Below are positions 10,188 through 19,891 of a stretch of 64,000 nucleotides of DNA, in pieces; position 1 is the first letter of the stretch, and each line of letters opens with the position of its first letter. The notes under the pieces were generated by a model. It did not search any database, had not been told where the DNA came from, and worked only from the letters and a program-made list of their open reading frames with translations. The stretch covers positions 558,001 to 622,000 of the forward strand of contig NZ_AFEU01000002.1 in the NCBI RefSeq assembly GCF_000262755.1, written 5' to 3'. Source of the stretch: Bacillus methanolicus PB1. Lineage in GTDB: Bacteria; Bacillota; Bacilli; Bacillales; Cytobacillaceae. The position numbers and the translations under genes were made by a program.

Positions 10188-12053
10188 ATGGAAAATGCAT
10201 GGATCATACCGCTTTTCCCGCTTTTATCGTTCGTCATTCTACTTCTATTTGGCAGACGGCTAAAAGAAGCAAGTGCGTTCGTTGGCATTCTCCTTACACT
10301 TGCTTCGTTCGTCTATTCCATGTTGGTGCTGTTTGAACGATTTTCCGCGCCGACATTCAAGACGGAAGCTGTATGGCTTTCAATAGGAGATATCCAATTA
10401 ACATCGGGTTTTGAAGTGAATCAGTTAAATGCGTTAATGCTGTTTATTGTTTCGCTCGTCAGCTTTCTCGTACATATTTACTCAAAAGGTTATATGAGCG
10501 GCGATGAGCGGTTTTCCGTTTTTTATGCTTATTTAGGGTTGTTCACCTTTGCAATGCTCGGCCTTGTTTTATCGCCAAACCTTCTGCAAACCTATATTTT
10601 CTGGGAACTCGTCGGTGTTGGTTCCTTTCTATTAATCGGGTTTTATTTTTACAAAGAAGAAGCAAAGGCAGCAGCAAAAAAAGCGTTTATAATGACTCGC
10701 ATTGGGGATGCAGGCCTCTTCATTGGAATGATTCTCTTATTCTGGCAAGTTGGCAGTTTTGAATATGATGAAATTTTTCGTGCAGTTGACAAAGGAACGA
10801 TTTCAACCGGAATGATTACGTTGACAGCGATTTTGATTTTTGCAGGAGCGGCCGGGAAATCAGGCCAGTTTCCTTTGCATACATGGCTTCCGGATGCGAT
10901 GGAAGGCCCGACTCCGGTATCCGCTCTCATCCACGCAGCGACAATGGTTGCGGCCGGGGTTTATCTCGTTGCGGCGCTGTTCCCGCTCTTTACCGCAAGT
11001 GATACGGCATTAATGACAGTAGCTTTAGTAGGCGCATTTACCGCCATTTTCGCAGCGAGCATCGGGCTTGTTCAAACGGATATTAAAAGAGTTCTCGCAT
11101 ATTCAACGGTCAGCCAGCTCGGCTATATGATGCTTGCGCTTGGATCAGCCGGTTATGCGGCAGGAATTTTCCACTTAATGACGCATGCATTTTTCAAAGC
11201 ATTGCTGTTTCTGGCAGCTGGGAGTGTGATTCACGCTGTCCACACGCAGGACATTGAAAAAATGGGCGGTTTATGGAAAAAGATGCGTCTTACCGGGCCG
11301 TTATTCCTGATTGGAACATTGGCGATCAGCGGCGTTCCGCTGTTTTCAGGTTTTTTTAGCAAAGATGAAATTTTGATTGCTGCCTGGGCGCACGGACACA
11401 CGGTTCTGTTCTGGCTTGCAGTCGTTTCGGCTTTCTTTACGTCCTTTTATATGTTCAGGCTGTTCTTTATGGTGTTCAGCGGCGAACCGCGAACGGACAT
11501 AAGCAAAGTTCATGAGCCGCCAAGTGCCATGACGCTGCCGATGGTCGTTCTCGGCATTCTTGCGGTTGTTTCCGGTTATGTGAATACACCTTGGTTCGGA
11601 ACGTTTTTAGGTGATTGGCTTACAGAAGGAAATGAAGCCCTGGGCAATGGGCATATGGAAGGTTCGGCATGGATCATGCTCGTTGCTACTGTAGTTTCCT
11701 TGCTGGGAATCTTTCTTGCCTGGCTGATTTACGGCAAAAAGACATTATCAAGGGATTGGCTTGCAGGCAGTTCATCAATGACTTACAGCATACTCTATAA
11801 CAAATATTATATTGATGAATTTTATCAATTGTCATTTGTGAAGATTGCAAAAGGAATTAGCAATTTTCTACGGATATTTGAAGCCTTTTTTGTCGAAGGA
11901 ATCGTGAAAGGAATTGCCGGTGCCGTTCAAGGCCTTGGAAAAACAGGAGCAAAGCAGCAAGACGGCCAAGTACAGACATACGGTGCGGTTGCGTTTTTTG
12001 GACTTGCAGTCTTGATAGTCATATTTGCGCTGACAGGGGGGTATTTATTATGA
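10188..12053 (+). CDS. nuoL: NADH-quinone oxidoreductase subunit L
   Basis: Distal proton-pumping, Mrp-antiporter-like subunit with the lateral helix. The 621 residues begin MENAWIIPLFPLLSFVILLL. The proton-pump core includes FWELVGVGSFLLIGFYF, GKSGQFPLHTWLPDAMEGPT, ALIHAATMVAAGVYL and KRVLAYSTVSQLGYM. ATG 10188 is chosen; a GTG at 10179 would add three residues but sits only 3 nt from AGGGG. Its TGA overlaps the nuoM ATG. Confidence 0.96.
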   Translation: MENAWIIPLFPLLSFVILLLFGRRLKEASAFVGILLTLASFVYSMLVLFERFSAPTFKTEAVWLSIGDIQLTSGFEVNQLNALMLFIVSLVSFLVHIYSKGYMSGDERFSVFYAYLGLFTFAMLGLVLSPNLLQTYIFWELVGVGSFLLIGFYFYKEEAKAAAKKAFIMTRIGDAGLFIGMILLFWQVGSFEYDEIFRAVDKGTISTGMITLTAILIFAGAAGKSGQFPLHTWLPDAMEGPTPVSALIHAATMVAAGVYLVAALFPLFTASDTALMTVALVGAFTAIFAASIGLVQTDIKRVLAYSTVSQLGYMMLALGSAGYAAGIFHLMTHAFFKALLFLAAGSVIHAVHTQDIEKMGGLWKKMRLTGPLFLIGTLAISGVPLFSGFFSKDEILIAAWAHGHTVLFWLAVVSAFFTSFYMFRLFFMVFSGEPRTDISKVHEPPSAMTLPMVVLGILAVVSGYVNTPWFGTFLGDWLTEGNEALGNGHMEGSAWIMLVATVVSLLGIFLAWLIYGKKTLSRDWLAGSSSMTYSILYNKYYIDEFYQLSFVKIAKGISNFLRIFEAFFVEGIVKGIAGAVQGLGKTGAKQQDGQVQTYGAVAFFGLAVLIVIFALTGGYLL

Positions 12054-13561
12054 ACATTTACGTTCTTTCATTCTTAGTTTTCTCCCCTTTACTAGGAATT
12101 TTGATCCTTGCGTTCGTACCAAAGACCCGGGAATCGGTAATTAAGCTGGTCGGATTTTTAGCGACATTGCCGGCATTAATCATATCGCTGATCATTTATT
12201 TCCAATACCGTGCCGGTACGGATTTATCCGAATATGCAGAACATGTAGGCTGGATCAAGTTTGGAAACTTTGAAGATCCTAATCTATTTACGATTGATTA
12301 CGAACTTGGGCTGGATGGTTTTTCTTTAGTTATGATCGTCTTAACCGCTGTTTTGTCGGCTCTTGCAGCGATTGCTTCCATTCATATTAAAAAAGAATGG
12401 AAAGGGTATTATATGCTTTTTCTGCTCCTTGAGATCGGAATGCTTGGCGTTTTCGCTGCGGAAAACTTGATCCTGTTCTTTATCTTTTTTGAAATCACGT
12501 TAATTTCGACATTCTTTTTAGTCGGAAAATGGGGATATTTTGAAAAAGAAAAGGCGGCATTTAGCTTTTTAATTTATAACGGTTTAGGCTCTGCCGTCCT
12601 CTTGATCGTCATCATGGTGTTGTTCTCCCGGACAGGAACATCAAACATCGCGGAGCTAACGGAGCTTTTGAGTGAGGACGGAAGAGAAACGCTTCTGCCG
12701 ATTTCAGAATCGGCCCGTTTTGGCCTTTTGGCTGCATTGTTGATTGCATTTGGCGTGAAGCTTCCGATTTTTCCGCTTCACAGCTGGATGCTCCGTGTTC
12801 ACGTTGAGGCTCCGCCGCCCGTTGTGATGCTTCACTCCGGAATCTTGTTGAAAATCGGGGCTTTCGGTTTGATTCGGTTCGGGATGGGAATTTTTCCGGA
12901 ACAGTTTTCAAAGTCGGCAGGCCTGATTGCGGTACTGGGAATCGTGAATTTGCTTTATGGGGCCTTCCTGGCGTTTGTACAGAAAGATTTTAAAATGGTC
13001 CTGGCCTATTCTTCCATTTCCCACATGGGCATCGTATTAATCGGGTTGGGAGCATTAAATGAAGCAGGAATTCAAGGGGCTGTTTTCCAGGTCGTTTCAC
13101 ACGGTTTAATTTCCGCATTGCTTTTCTTCCTTGTTGGGGTATTTTATGAACGAGTCCAAACCTCTTTCATTCCGAATCTTGGCGGAATGGCAAAAGGGAT
13201 GCCTATCTCTTCAGGATTTTTGCTCGCAGGAGCTATGGCTTCACTCGGACTTCCCGGCATGTCGGGATTTGTCAGTGAGTTTATGGCATTCCTCGGGCTG
13301 TTTGAAGCAAGGCCAATTTTGGCTGCTGTTGGTGCGTTCAGCATTATTATGACAGCCGTTTACTTGCTTAGGGCAGTGCTGGGCATCACTTTTGGAAGAA
13401 CAGAGCGGAATTATGCGGGCGTGATGGATCTTCGAGCTGTTGAGTTTGTACCTGTCCTGGCTTTAATGGGTTTAATTGTTCTGATCGGTGTTTATCCGGC
13501 AGTTTTGGCAGAACCGCTGCAAACAACATTAGAAACAATTCTGCTTGGGATCGGAGGATGA
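12050..13561 (+). CDS. nuoM: NADH-quinone oxidoreductase subunit M
   Basis: Proton-pumping antiporter-like subunit, 503 residues and about 14 helices. Conserved sites are FFEITLISTFFLVGKWG, LPIFPLHSWMLRVHVEAPPP, FKMVLAYSSISHMGIVLIG and a C-terminal LRAVLGITFGRTE. ATGA overlap with nuoL; ends 6 bp before nuoN. Confidence 0.97.
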   Translation: MNIYVLSFLVFSPLLGILILAFVPKTRESVIKLVGFLATLPALIISLIIYFQYRAGTDLSEYAEHVGWIKFGNFEDPNLFTIDYELGLDGFSLVMIVLTAVLSALAAIASIHIKKEWKGYYMLFLLLEIGMLGVFAAENLILFFIFFEITLISTFFLVGKWGYFEKEKAAFSFLIYNGLGSAVLLIVIMVLFSRTGTSNIAELTELLSEDGRETLLPISESARFGLLAALLIAFGVKLPIFPLHSWMLRVHVEAPPPVVMLHSGILLKIGAFGLIRFGMGIFPEQFSKSAGLIAVLGIVNLLYGAFLAFVQKDFKMVLAYSSISHMGIVLIGLGALNEAGIQGAVFQVVSHGLISALLFFLVGVFYERVQTSFIPNLGGMAKGMPISSGFLLAGAMASLGLPGMSGFVSEFMAFLGLFEARPILAAVGAFSIIMTAVYLLRAVLGITFGRTERNYAGVMDLRAVEFVPVLALMGLIVLIGVYPAVLAEPLQTTLETILLGIGG

Positions 13562-13567
13562 TGAAGG

Positions 13568-15076
13568 ATGGATATGAAAACATTTTTATCATTGGAATGG
13601 GAAATCATGGCACCTGAGTTCATCATCCTTGGAATAATTATACTCATCTCTCTTCTTGATATATTTATGTCGAAACGAGCGGACCGGAAAGTGTTAGGAT
13701 GGATCGGAATAGCGGGTGTAATCGGAGCGGCCGTCTCGCTTGCCCTGCTCATTGACCATAGCGCCGCTTCGATTCTGTATGACACATTTCGTCTTGATTC
13801 TTTTTCAAAAGCATTTAAATTATTGCTTTTAATTGGCGCCGTTTTAGTCCTGTTCTTGGCGGTAAGCTATGAACCGAAGGAAGGAATAGAGTATAAGGGA
13901 GAGTTTTACTACTTATTTTTAGCAGCTTTGCTGGGCGCGATGATGATGGCGTCAAGCGGTGATCTCATTTCCCTTTTTACAGGGCTTGAGCTGTTATCGA
14001 TCTCTTCCTATATTTTAGCAGGAATGAGAAAAAAACATTTGCTTTCAAATGAATCGGCTATGAAATACGTAATCAATGGCGGAATTTCAACGGCTGTTAC
14101 GCTGTTTGGGATGAGTTATGTTTACGGGTTGGCGGGAACAACAAATTTAAAGGCAATAAGCACCTATTTAACAAGGAACCTGGATGAACAGCATATTTAT
14201 TTACTAGGATTAGCATTCTTTATGATTTTTATCGGTTTATCGTTTAAGCTGGCATCCGCCCCGTTTCATATGTGGGCTCCTGATGTATACGAGGGGGCGC
14301 CGACGCCTGTAACGGCGTTCTTGGGAGTTGCCTCAAAAACAGCCGGGTTCGTTCTTTTGGTACGGGTTCTGCTTGTGATTTTCTTAAGTGTTCCTTCAGA
14401 TAGCTGGCCGGGGTCTGATCCGCTCCTCATCAAGGTTCAGGATTATATGGCTTTTCTTGCCGGCGCCACAATGATCATCGGAAATGTAATCGCCTTGAGG
14501 CAGCGGAATGTAAAGCGTTTATTCGCTTATTCGAGCATCGCTCATGCAGGTTATCTTTTAGTTGCTGTAGCGACGGTTTCAACACTTTTTGAGACAATGT
14601 GGTTTTATTTACTGGCTTATCTGTTTATGAATTTGGGCGCGTTTGCTGTTATTCAATTGCTGACAGAAAAAGCAGATTCGGAAGATATTAGCCATTTTTC
14701 CGGATTGTATCGCCGGTCTCCGGTATTAGCTGTGGCCATGGCGATCTTCATCCTTTCATTAGCCGGAATTCCGGGAACAGCCGGTTTTATCGGCAAGCTG
14801 AATATTTTTATTGGGGCACTGATCACAACTCCGGCCCATTACGTTCTTGCTTCTGTCATGATTGCCGCAACAATTGTTTCTTACTATTATTACTTTGGCA
14901 TTATGTCACAAATGTTTTTCCGGCCGCAAGAAAATGGGGAGAAAGTAATGATTCAGGCAGGTATTGGCGTTGTAATAGGAATTTGTGCAGTTGGAACGAT
15001 TTTATTCGGTATCATGCCAAACCTGGCGCTCGACTTCTTGCACACAAACTTTGATTTTACGGATCTATTTCAATAA
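13568..15076 (+). CDS. nuoN: NADH-quinone oxidoreductase subunit N
   Basis: Proton-pumping antiporter-like subunit proximal to NuoK, 502 residues. Signatures include FTGLELLSISSYILAGMRK, LASAPFHMWAPDVYEGAPTP, VKRLFAYSSIAHAGYLLVAV and LAGIPGTAGFIGKLNIF. A ribosome binding site (GGAGGATGATGAAGG) precedes ATG 13568. Last nuo gene: nuoE, nuoF and nuoG are not in the operon. Confidence 0.97.
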   Translation: MDMKTFLSLEWEIMAPEFIILGIIILISLLDIFMSKRADRKVLGWIGIAGVIGAAVSLALLIDHSAASILYDTFRLDSFSKAFKLLLLIGAVLVLFLAVSYEPKEGIEYKGEFYYLFLAALLGAMMMASSGDLISLFTGLELLSISSYILAGMRKKHLLSNESAMKYVINGGISTAVTLFGMSYVYGLAGTTNLKAISTYLTRNLDEQHIYLLGLAFFMIFIGLSFKLASAPFHMWAPDVYEGAPTPVTAFLGVASKTAGFVLLVRVLLVIFLSVPSDSWPGSDPLLIKVQDYMAFLAGATMIIGNVIALRQRNVKRLFAYSSIAHAGYLLVAVATVSTLFETMWFYLLAYLFMNLGAFAVIQLLTEKADSEDISHFSGLYRRSPVLAVAMAIFILSLAGIPGTAGFIGKLNIFIGALITTPAHYVLASVMIAATIVSYYYYFGIMSQMFFRPQENGEKVMIQAGIGVVIGICAVGTILFGIMPNLALDFLHTNFDFTDLFQ

Positions 15077-15097
15077 GGGAGGGAAACCCCCTCCCTT
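15075..15097 (+). terminator. Hairpin after nuoN
   Basis: AAGGGAGGG pairs perfectly with CCCTCCCTT around a 5-base loop and overlaps the nuoN stop codon. A clear U-tract is missing, so it may be a processing or stabilising hairpin rather than a strong terminator. Confidence 0.5.
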
Positions 15098-15124
15098 ACT
15101 GGGGGACAAGACCACACTTTCACT

Positions 15125-15200
15125 TTAACGCGTTAATTCGGTGAGAGGGCCAGGCCCTTTACAAAGCAAGCTGCTTTGCTGACAAAGCAGGCAGTGCTAA
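15125..15200. repeat. Palindromic intergenic element (AACGCGTT / GGGCCAGGCCC type)
   Basis: Contains the 12-bp palindrome TTAACGCGTTAA (15125-15136) and AGGGCCAGGCCCT (15146-15158), followed by AAAGCA / TGCTTTG stem-forming sequence. Same building blocks as elements at 17.85, 21.0 and 42.2 kb. Confidence 0.6.
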
Positions 15201-15236
15201 AATGAGAATGGTGCCATTTAAAAGGAGGTCAAGGCT

Positions 15237-15473
15237 ATGATTTCAGGATTTGGACATCAGGCTTTAATCAGTATTCTCTCACACCTGGTTTTTATTGCTC
15301 TTGCCTGGTGGGCATTGCAATCGCTGCAATTTGAAAAACTTCTTCGTGCGAATCATGTTTTTCAGGCAAGAGTGTTGTACATAATGTTATCGATTGCGTT
15401 AGGCTCTGCAGTTAGCAACTTTTTTCTTGATTACTTATTATGGTCCCAGCAGCTTCCTCTCATTTTTCAATAA
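15237..15473 (+). CDS. ywzB: DUF1146 family small membrane protein (YwzB-like)
   Basis: 78-residue protein with two predicted transmembrane helices. The C-terminal FEKLLRANHVFQARVLYIML followed by SIALGSAVSNFFLDYL is characteristic of DUF1146. In B. subtilis the homologue ywzB also lies between the atp genes and ywmB/murAA, so context supports the call. AAAGGAGGTCAAGGCT precedes ATG 15237. Molecular function is unknown. Confidence 0.85.
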   Translation: MISGFGHQALISILSHLVFIALAWWALQSLQFEKLLRANHVFQARVLYIMLSIALGSAVSNFFLDYLLWSQQLPLIFQ

Positions 15474-15693
15474 AGCCGAATAGGAAAAAATTTAGGTCTT
15501 CGTACATGTTCTCAAATGATCTCTTTTTAAGTAAAATTCTCTTTGTTGTTGAATTTTAAAAAGCGAATGGCGATTAGTTGAAAAAACAAATTTTCACAAA
15601 AAAAATTTTTGCGTTTGTCAAAAAATGACGAGAATTCCCAAGTATGCTCCTCGTTTCCTTGGTAACAATGAAACTAAGGGGAGGAGTATAACT

Positions 15694-16428
15694 ATGAACA
15701 AGAAAATGACATTTATTTTATCATTTTTTGGCATTATAGGTTTTATCCTTTTGCAAGCTGGGAATAAATCGACTGTGGCAAATGGACATCAGGATCTGCC
15801 GGCTATGGCGAAAATTTTGAAAGCAGAAAATATTATGATCAATGAATGGTCTTTATATGCAAGAGAAAAAATGGACGCGTCTTTTCAAGAAGAAACAGCG
15901 AATGATTTAATGGAGCAATTTTCCGATTGGGAATGGTCCACATCTTTTGATGCAAAGCATAAAGAGTTTAAAGCGATTTCGGCATCTTCAAAATTCCAGG
16001 AAATTATCAGGATTGTATCAAGTCCCGAGAATCTTCAAGCACCTGCTTATGTGATCTATGAGGTGAAGGGTCCTGGGTGGGGAAAAGATGCGGAAACCTT
16101 TATGAAAAATCAATTCCCAGAACGGTTATCTGACATTTTTCGTGGAAATGCCACAATTTTCTCTTGTATCAAAGGCGAATTCAATGATAATATTGAAAAG
16201 GCTTTGCCTAATAATGTCAACAGATTATTGCATGCTTTTAATGGTAAAGAAATCGAAGCTTTAAAAGAAAATAAGTTTATTTCCTTATCGGCATATTCGC
16301 CATTATTCACGACTTCTATTAAAAAGAATCAAGACCGCATGAATTTACAGATTGCAGTACGTGATGACGGATTGGGTGATAAGACTGCCGTTGTAATTGG
16401 CACACCAATCATTACGATTGAATATTAA
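15694..16428 (+). CDS. ywmB: YwmB family exported protein (TATA-box-binding-protein-like fold)
   Basis: 244 residues. It begins with a hydrophobic export segment (MTFILSFFGIIGFILLQAG) and continues as a soluble domain, so it is probably extracytoplasmic. Position directly before murA matches B. subtilis ywmB, a family whose domain has a TATA-binding-protein-like fold; there is no implication of DNA binding. ATG 15694 is chosen because GGGGAGGAG lies 8 nt upstream; the in-frame upstream ATG at 15625 lacks a good site. Function is unknown. Confidence 0.8.
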   Translation: MNKKMTFILSFFGIIGFILLQAGNKSTVANGHQDLPAMAKILKAENIMINEWSLYAREKMDASFQEETANDLMEQFSDWEWSTSFDAKHKEFKAISASSKFQEIIRIVSSPENLQAPAYVIYEVKGPGWGKDAETFMKNQFPERLSDIFRGNATIFSCIKGEFNDNIEKALPNNVNRLLHAFNGKEIEALKENKFISLSAYSPLFTTSIKKNQDRMNLQIAVRDDGLGDKTAVVIGTPIITIEY

Positions 16429-16460
16429 TATAGAGAAATTGGACGCGGAGGGGAATACAT

Positions 16461-17771
16461 TTGGAAAAGATCATTGTCCGCGGCGGAAGAAGGCTAAACG
16501 GTTCCGTAAAAGTAGAAGGGGCTAAAAACGCCGTTTTGCCAGTAATCGCTGCAACACTATTAGCAAGTAATGGAAAGAGCGTAATTCGAGATGTCCCAAC
16601 TCTCTCCGATGTATATACCATCAATGAAGTGTTGCGTTATTTAAACGCCGAAGTGGAGTTTAGAAATAATGAAGTAGTTGTAAATGCATCAAGAGAGTTA
16701 AAAATCGAAGCCCCTTTTGAGTACGTTCGAAAAATGCGCGCTTCAGTACTTGTGATGGGATCACTTTTAGCACGCAATGGCCGTGCGCGGGTAGCATTGC
16801 CTGGCGGCTGTGCAATCGGTTCCCGTCCGATCGACCAGCACCTGAAAGGCTTTGAAGCAATGGGTGCAACCGTCAAGGTTGGAAATGGCTTCATTGAAGC
16901 AGAAGCAAAAGAAGGTCTGCATGGAGCTAAAATATACCTTGATTTTCCTAGCGTTGGTGCTACGGAAAATATTATGATGGCTGCAACTCTTGCAAAAGGA
17001 ACCACTATCATTGAAAACGTGGCAAAAGAACCGGAAATCGTCGATTTAGCCAACTTCCTTAATAAAATGGGTGCTAAAGTAAAAGGTGCCGGGACAGGCA
17101 CGATTAAAATTGAAGGTGTGGACGTCCTGTCCGGAGCAGAACATACAATTATTCCTGATCGAATTGAAGCCGGCACATTCATGGTGGCCGCCGCGATTAC
17201 AGGCGGCAATGTTCTTGTACGCGGGGCAGTTCCGGAGCATTTAACTTCGTTAACTGCAAAGCTGGAAGAAATGGGTGTTATCGTTGAAGAAGAAGTTGAA
17301 GGCATTCGGGTCATCGGTCCTGACGAACTTAAAGCCGTTGATATTAAAACAATGCCTCACCCGGGATTCCCAACTGACATGCAATCACAAATGATGTCCC
17401 TTCTTTTGACTGCAAAGGGCACGGGTGTGATTACTGAAACAGTTTTTGAAAATCGATTTATGCACGTTGAAGAATTCAGACGTATGAATGCAGATATTAA
17501 AATTGAAGGCCGTTCTGTCATCATTAACGGACCTGCTAATTTACAAGGTGCGGAAGTGGCCGCTACAGACCTTCGTGCAGCAGCGGCATTGATTTTGGCC
17601 GGCCTTGTTGCTGAAGGAGTAACACGCGTAACACAATTAAAGCATCTTGACCGCGGTTATGTGGCATTCCACGAAAAGCTTGCATCCCTTGGCGCAGACA
17701 TTGAACGTGTCCATGAAATTGATGAAATCGAAGTATTCGAACAAAAAATGGTAACAGACATCAATGCATAA
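16461..17771 (+). CDS. murA: UDP-N-acetylglucosamine 1-carboxyvinyltransferase
   Basis: First committed enzyme of peptidoglycan synthesis: transfers enolpyruvate from PEP to UDP-GlcNAc in the cytoplasm. The 436 residues have the EPSP-synthase inside-out barrel. K22-N23 lies in GAKNAVLP, and the reactive cysteine is Cys117 in [15 protein letters not shown], the residue alkylated by fosfomycin. Start is TTG 16461 after GGAGGGGA. Position after ywmB and before spoIID identifies it as the murAA copy. A strong terminator follows. Confidence 0.97.
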   Translation: MEKIIVRGGRRLNGSVKVEGAKNAVLPVIAATLLASNGKSVIRDVPTLSDVYTINEVLRYLNAEVEFRNNEVVVNASRELKIEAPFEYVRKMRASVLVMGSLLARNGRARVALPGGCAIGSRPIDQHLKGFEAMGATVKVGNGFIEAEAKEGLHGAKIYLDFPSVGATENIMMAATLAKGTTIIENVAKEPEIVDLANFLNKMGAKVKGAGTGTIKIEGVDVLSGAEHTIIPDRIEAGTFMVAAAITGGNVLVRGAVPEHLTSLTAKLEEMGVIVEEEVEGIRVIGPDELKAVDIKTMPHPGFPTDMQSQMMSLLLTAKGTGVITETVFENRFMHVEEFRRMNADIKIEGRSVIINGPANLQGAEVAATDLRAAAALILAGLVAEGVTRVTQLKHLDRGYVAFHEKLASLGADIERVHEIDEIEVFEQKMVTDINA

Positions 17772-17797
17772 CCATTAACTGAATAACTACCAAAACG

Positions 17798-17846
17798 AGG
17801 AGAGCAGCAATGTCAGATATCTGACAAATCGTGCTCTCCTTTTTTG
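17798..17846 (+). terminator. Terminator of murA
   Basis: Outer arms AGGAGAGCA / TGCTCTCCT enclose the perfect palindrome TGTCAGATATCTGACA, and a run of T follows. It lies 27 bp after the murA stop. Confidence 0.9.
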
Positions 17847-17940
17847 GGGCCAGGCCCCCTTAACAAAGTAACGCGTTAAAGCATCGCGGGCCAGGCCCTC
17901 ATCATAGTAACGCGTTAAAGCGATGAGGGTCTGGCCCCTG
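17846..17940. repeat. Palindromic intergenic element, double copy
   Basis: GGGGCCAGGCCCC (17846-17858) is followed by two copies of AGTAACGCGTTAAAGC, a central GGGCCAGGCCCT, and a closing GAGGGTCTGGCCCC. The arms can fold into several alternative hairpins. It begins within the last T residues of the murA terminator. Confidence 0.7.
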
Positions 17941-17984
17941 TTGCGGTGAAGGGGTAAAGTGTTCATAGGGATTCTAAATTTACA

Positions 17985-18015
17985 GTCATAAATGCTTGTC
18001 CGTGCCCATATGAAT
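17985..18015 (+). promoter_or_regulatory. Candidate sigma-E promoter of spoIID
   Basis: GTCATAAA (17985-17992), a 14-bp spacer and CATATGAA (18007-18014) resemble the mother-cell sigma-E consensus (GTCATATT / CATACAAT). It is placed about 65 bp before the spoIID start. In B. subtilis spoIID is a sigma-E gene, which supports the call. Confidence 0.55.
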
Positions 18016-18079
18016 GAATTGAGACGTGGCTCGAGGAAGCCGTCAAAACTCGTCTACTTTTCATATGGAGGCTATTGTC

Positions 18080-19105
18080 ATGATAAAAATCAAACCTTTC
18101 ATTGTACTAACAGCAATTCTAATTGTTGTAACACTCATGCTTCCGACTTTGCTTGTACTTCCTTTTTCGGATGATAAACCAAGCAGACAGCTGGGAGAAG
18201 AATCGATTCAAAAATCTGTACAAACCGAAAATACCGCTGATGCTGCAGTGGAAGTGGCAGTCTATCGCACCGCAAAAAAGAAAATTGAAACCCTTCCGCT
18301 TGATAAATATTTAATTGGTGTAGTTGCTGCTGAGATGCCGGCTGATTTTGAAATCGAAGCTTTAAAAGCTCAAGCATTGGCTGCCAGAACATACATCGTC
18401 AGCCAATTGTTAAACGAAGAAAAAATCGGCATGCCTGAAGGAAATGCCGATGTAACGGATACTGAAATCCACCAAGTATATAAGAATAATGAAGAACTGA
18501 AAAAACTTTGGGGAATGGACTACAAGTGGAAAATATCGAAAATAACCGAGGCAGTGAAAGAAACAAGCGGCCAAATTTTAACCTATGAAGGAAAACCGAT
18601 TACTCCGACATTCTTCTCGACAAGCAACGGCTACACAGAGAATTCCGAAGACTACTGGTCAAACTCATATCCGTATTTAAGAAGTGTTGCAAGCCCATGG
18701 GATAAAAACTCACCAAAATTCAGCAATCAAAAAATCATGCCTGTCAGTGAGTTTGAAGCAAAACTGGGCGTCAAACTGGCTGACAGTAAAAATGTAGGAA
18801 AAATTATTGAAAGAACAGCCGGAAAACGGGTAGGGAAAGTAGAGATCAACGGCAAAGTGTTAACCGGAAGAGAAATCCGCGACAAACTGGACTTAAAATC
18901 CTCTGATTTTTCTTGGGTTTTAAAAGGAGACAATATTGTCATTACCACAAAGGGCTACGGCCATGGCGTTGGAATGAGCCAGTACGGAGCAAACGGAATG
19001 GCGTCTGAAGGAAAAGACTACAAAGAGATTGTAAAGCATTACTACCAGGGAGTCGAAATCTCAAAGACAGATGCATTGCTGACGAAAGTAACAGCAAAGA
19101 AATAA
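18080..19105 (+). CDS. spoIID: Stage II sporulation protein D (lytic transglycosylase)
   Basis: Membrane-anchored mother-cell enzyme that cleaves glycan strands with SpoIIP and SpoIIM during engulfment. The 341 residues start with one transmembrane segment ([20 protein letters not shown]). The SpoIID/LytB domain follows, with [20 protein letters not shown], the QAxAARTY motif ([11 protein letters not shown]), [16 protein letters not shown] and the C-terminal [20 protein letters not shown] 18080 follows TATGGAGG by about 9 nt; two upstream ATG/GTG choices are weaker. Length equals B. subtilis SpoIID (about 343). Confidence 0.96.
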   Translation: MIKIKPFIVLTAILIVVTLMLPTLLVLPFSDDKPSRQLGEESIQKSVQTENTADAAVEVAVYRTAKKKIETLPLDKYLIGVVAAEMPADFEIEALKAQALAARTYIVSQLLNEEKIGMPEGNADVTDTEIHQVYKNNEELKKLWGMDYKWKISKITEAVKETSGQILTYEGKPITPTFFSTSNGYTENSEDYWSNSYPYLRSVASPWDKNSPKFSNQKIMPVSEFEAKLGVKLADSKNVGKIIERTAGKRVGKVEINGKVLTGREIRDKLDLKSSDFSWVLKGDNIVITTKGYGHGVGMSQYGANGMASEGKDYKEIVKHYYQGVEISKTDALLTKVTAKK

Positions 19106-19203
19106 GGCTGTCTCAAAGCCCAAGGGTCAGACCCCATAACACAATATATAGGACATAATGTTGGATAAATGTGCATGGGGCCAGACCCTTATGAGACAGC
19201 CTC
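19106..19203. repeat. MITE-like palindromic element with GGCTGTCTCA ends
   Basis: Terminal inverted repeats GGCTGTCTCA / TGAGACAGCC flank GGGTCAGACCCC, ACACAATATATAGGACATAA and a closing GGGGCCAGACCC. The whole sequence is the reverse complement of the element at 27752-27871, lacking about 17 internal bases. It abuts the spoIID stop codon and may act as its terminator. Confidence 0.8.
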
Positions 19204-19318
19204 TTTTCCATGAAAAAGGGGCGGAGCCGTGTTAACAAAAAAGAAATGTCAAGATACAAGTTTAGCTTTTTAGAGCCGGGCTTCGCCCACACCGTCTTAT
19301 TACGTTGGCTTTTTATTT

Positions 19319-19753
19319 TTAAGGTCGGGAGTTAAAACTAATGAAAAAATTTAATATTTTCTTTAACCGAGTAAACCGATTTTTAAAATACGCCTGATAA
19401 ACAAAATAGTAAAAAACAGAGACCCCCGTTATATCTTTAACCCCGTCAATGATCGTCGCTGACCGGTAAGGCACAAAAGATTGGTGAATTTCATCTGTTA
19501 TCCCGAATAAGCATGCAATAACCAAACAAAAGAGATTACGTTTAACCGTAAACCGCCCTGTCGTTAAAAACGCAATTACAAACAGCACATACAATATCGC
19601 AAACTCAACAAGATGGAGAGACTCTTTTATGAATCTATCTAATGAAGAAAAAGGAAGCTCAATTACGGCATCATCCGGCATGCTTGAAAGATTCCAAATA
19701 AGAACCATATAGGCGAACGGAAGAATTCGGATCAGCCAGCCCACAATTTTCAT
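19319..19753 (-). CDS. VanZ-like family membrane protein
   Basis: 144 residues with four predicted membrane helices. The VanZ-family pattern is present: WNLSSMPDD near the N-terminus, a KESLHLVEFAILYVLF helix with the conserved His-x-x-E, and FGITDEIHQSFVPYRSATII with the conserved DEIHQ and R residues. VanZ proteins confer low-level teicoplanin resistance in enterococci, but most chromosomal family members have unknown function. Transcribed divergently from spoIIQ. ATG 19753 is preceded by AAAAAGGGGTTG. Confidence 0.8.
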   Translation of the reverse strand: MKIVGWLIRILPFAYMVLIWNLSSMPDDAVIELPFSSLDRFIKESLHLVEFAILYVLFVIAFLTTGRFTVKRNLFCLVIACLFGITDEIHQSFVPYRSATIIDGVKDITGVSVFYYFVYQAYFKNRFTRLKKILNFFISFNSRP

Positions 19754-19891
19754 AACATCAACCCCTTTTTGAAAAATTTTTTAAAAAAATACATATAAAT
19801 ATCATATTTGTCGAAAAATAAGTAGAAAAATTTTTTTACATACGTATATATTTTTTTGAATCTGTTCAGAATGATTGCTGAGGTGATGAAA

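Noticed and set aside
19846-19891. Sigma-F promoter for spoIIQ
   Set aside because: A GTATA box is present near 19846, but no GGnnAnAnT element at proper distance could be recognised.
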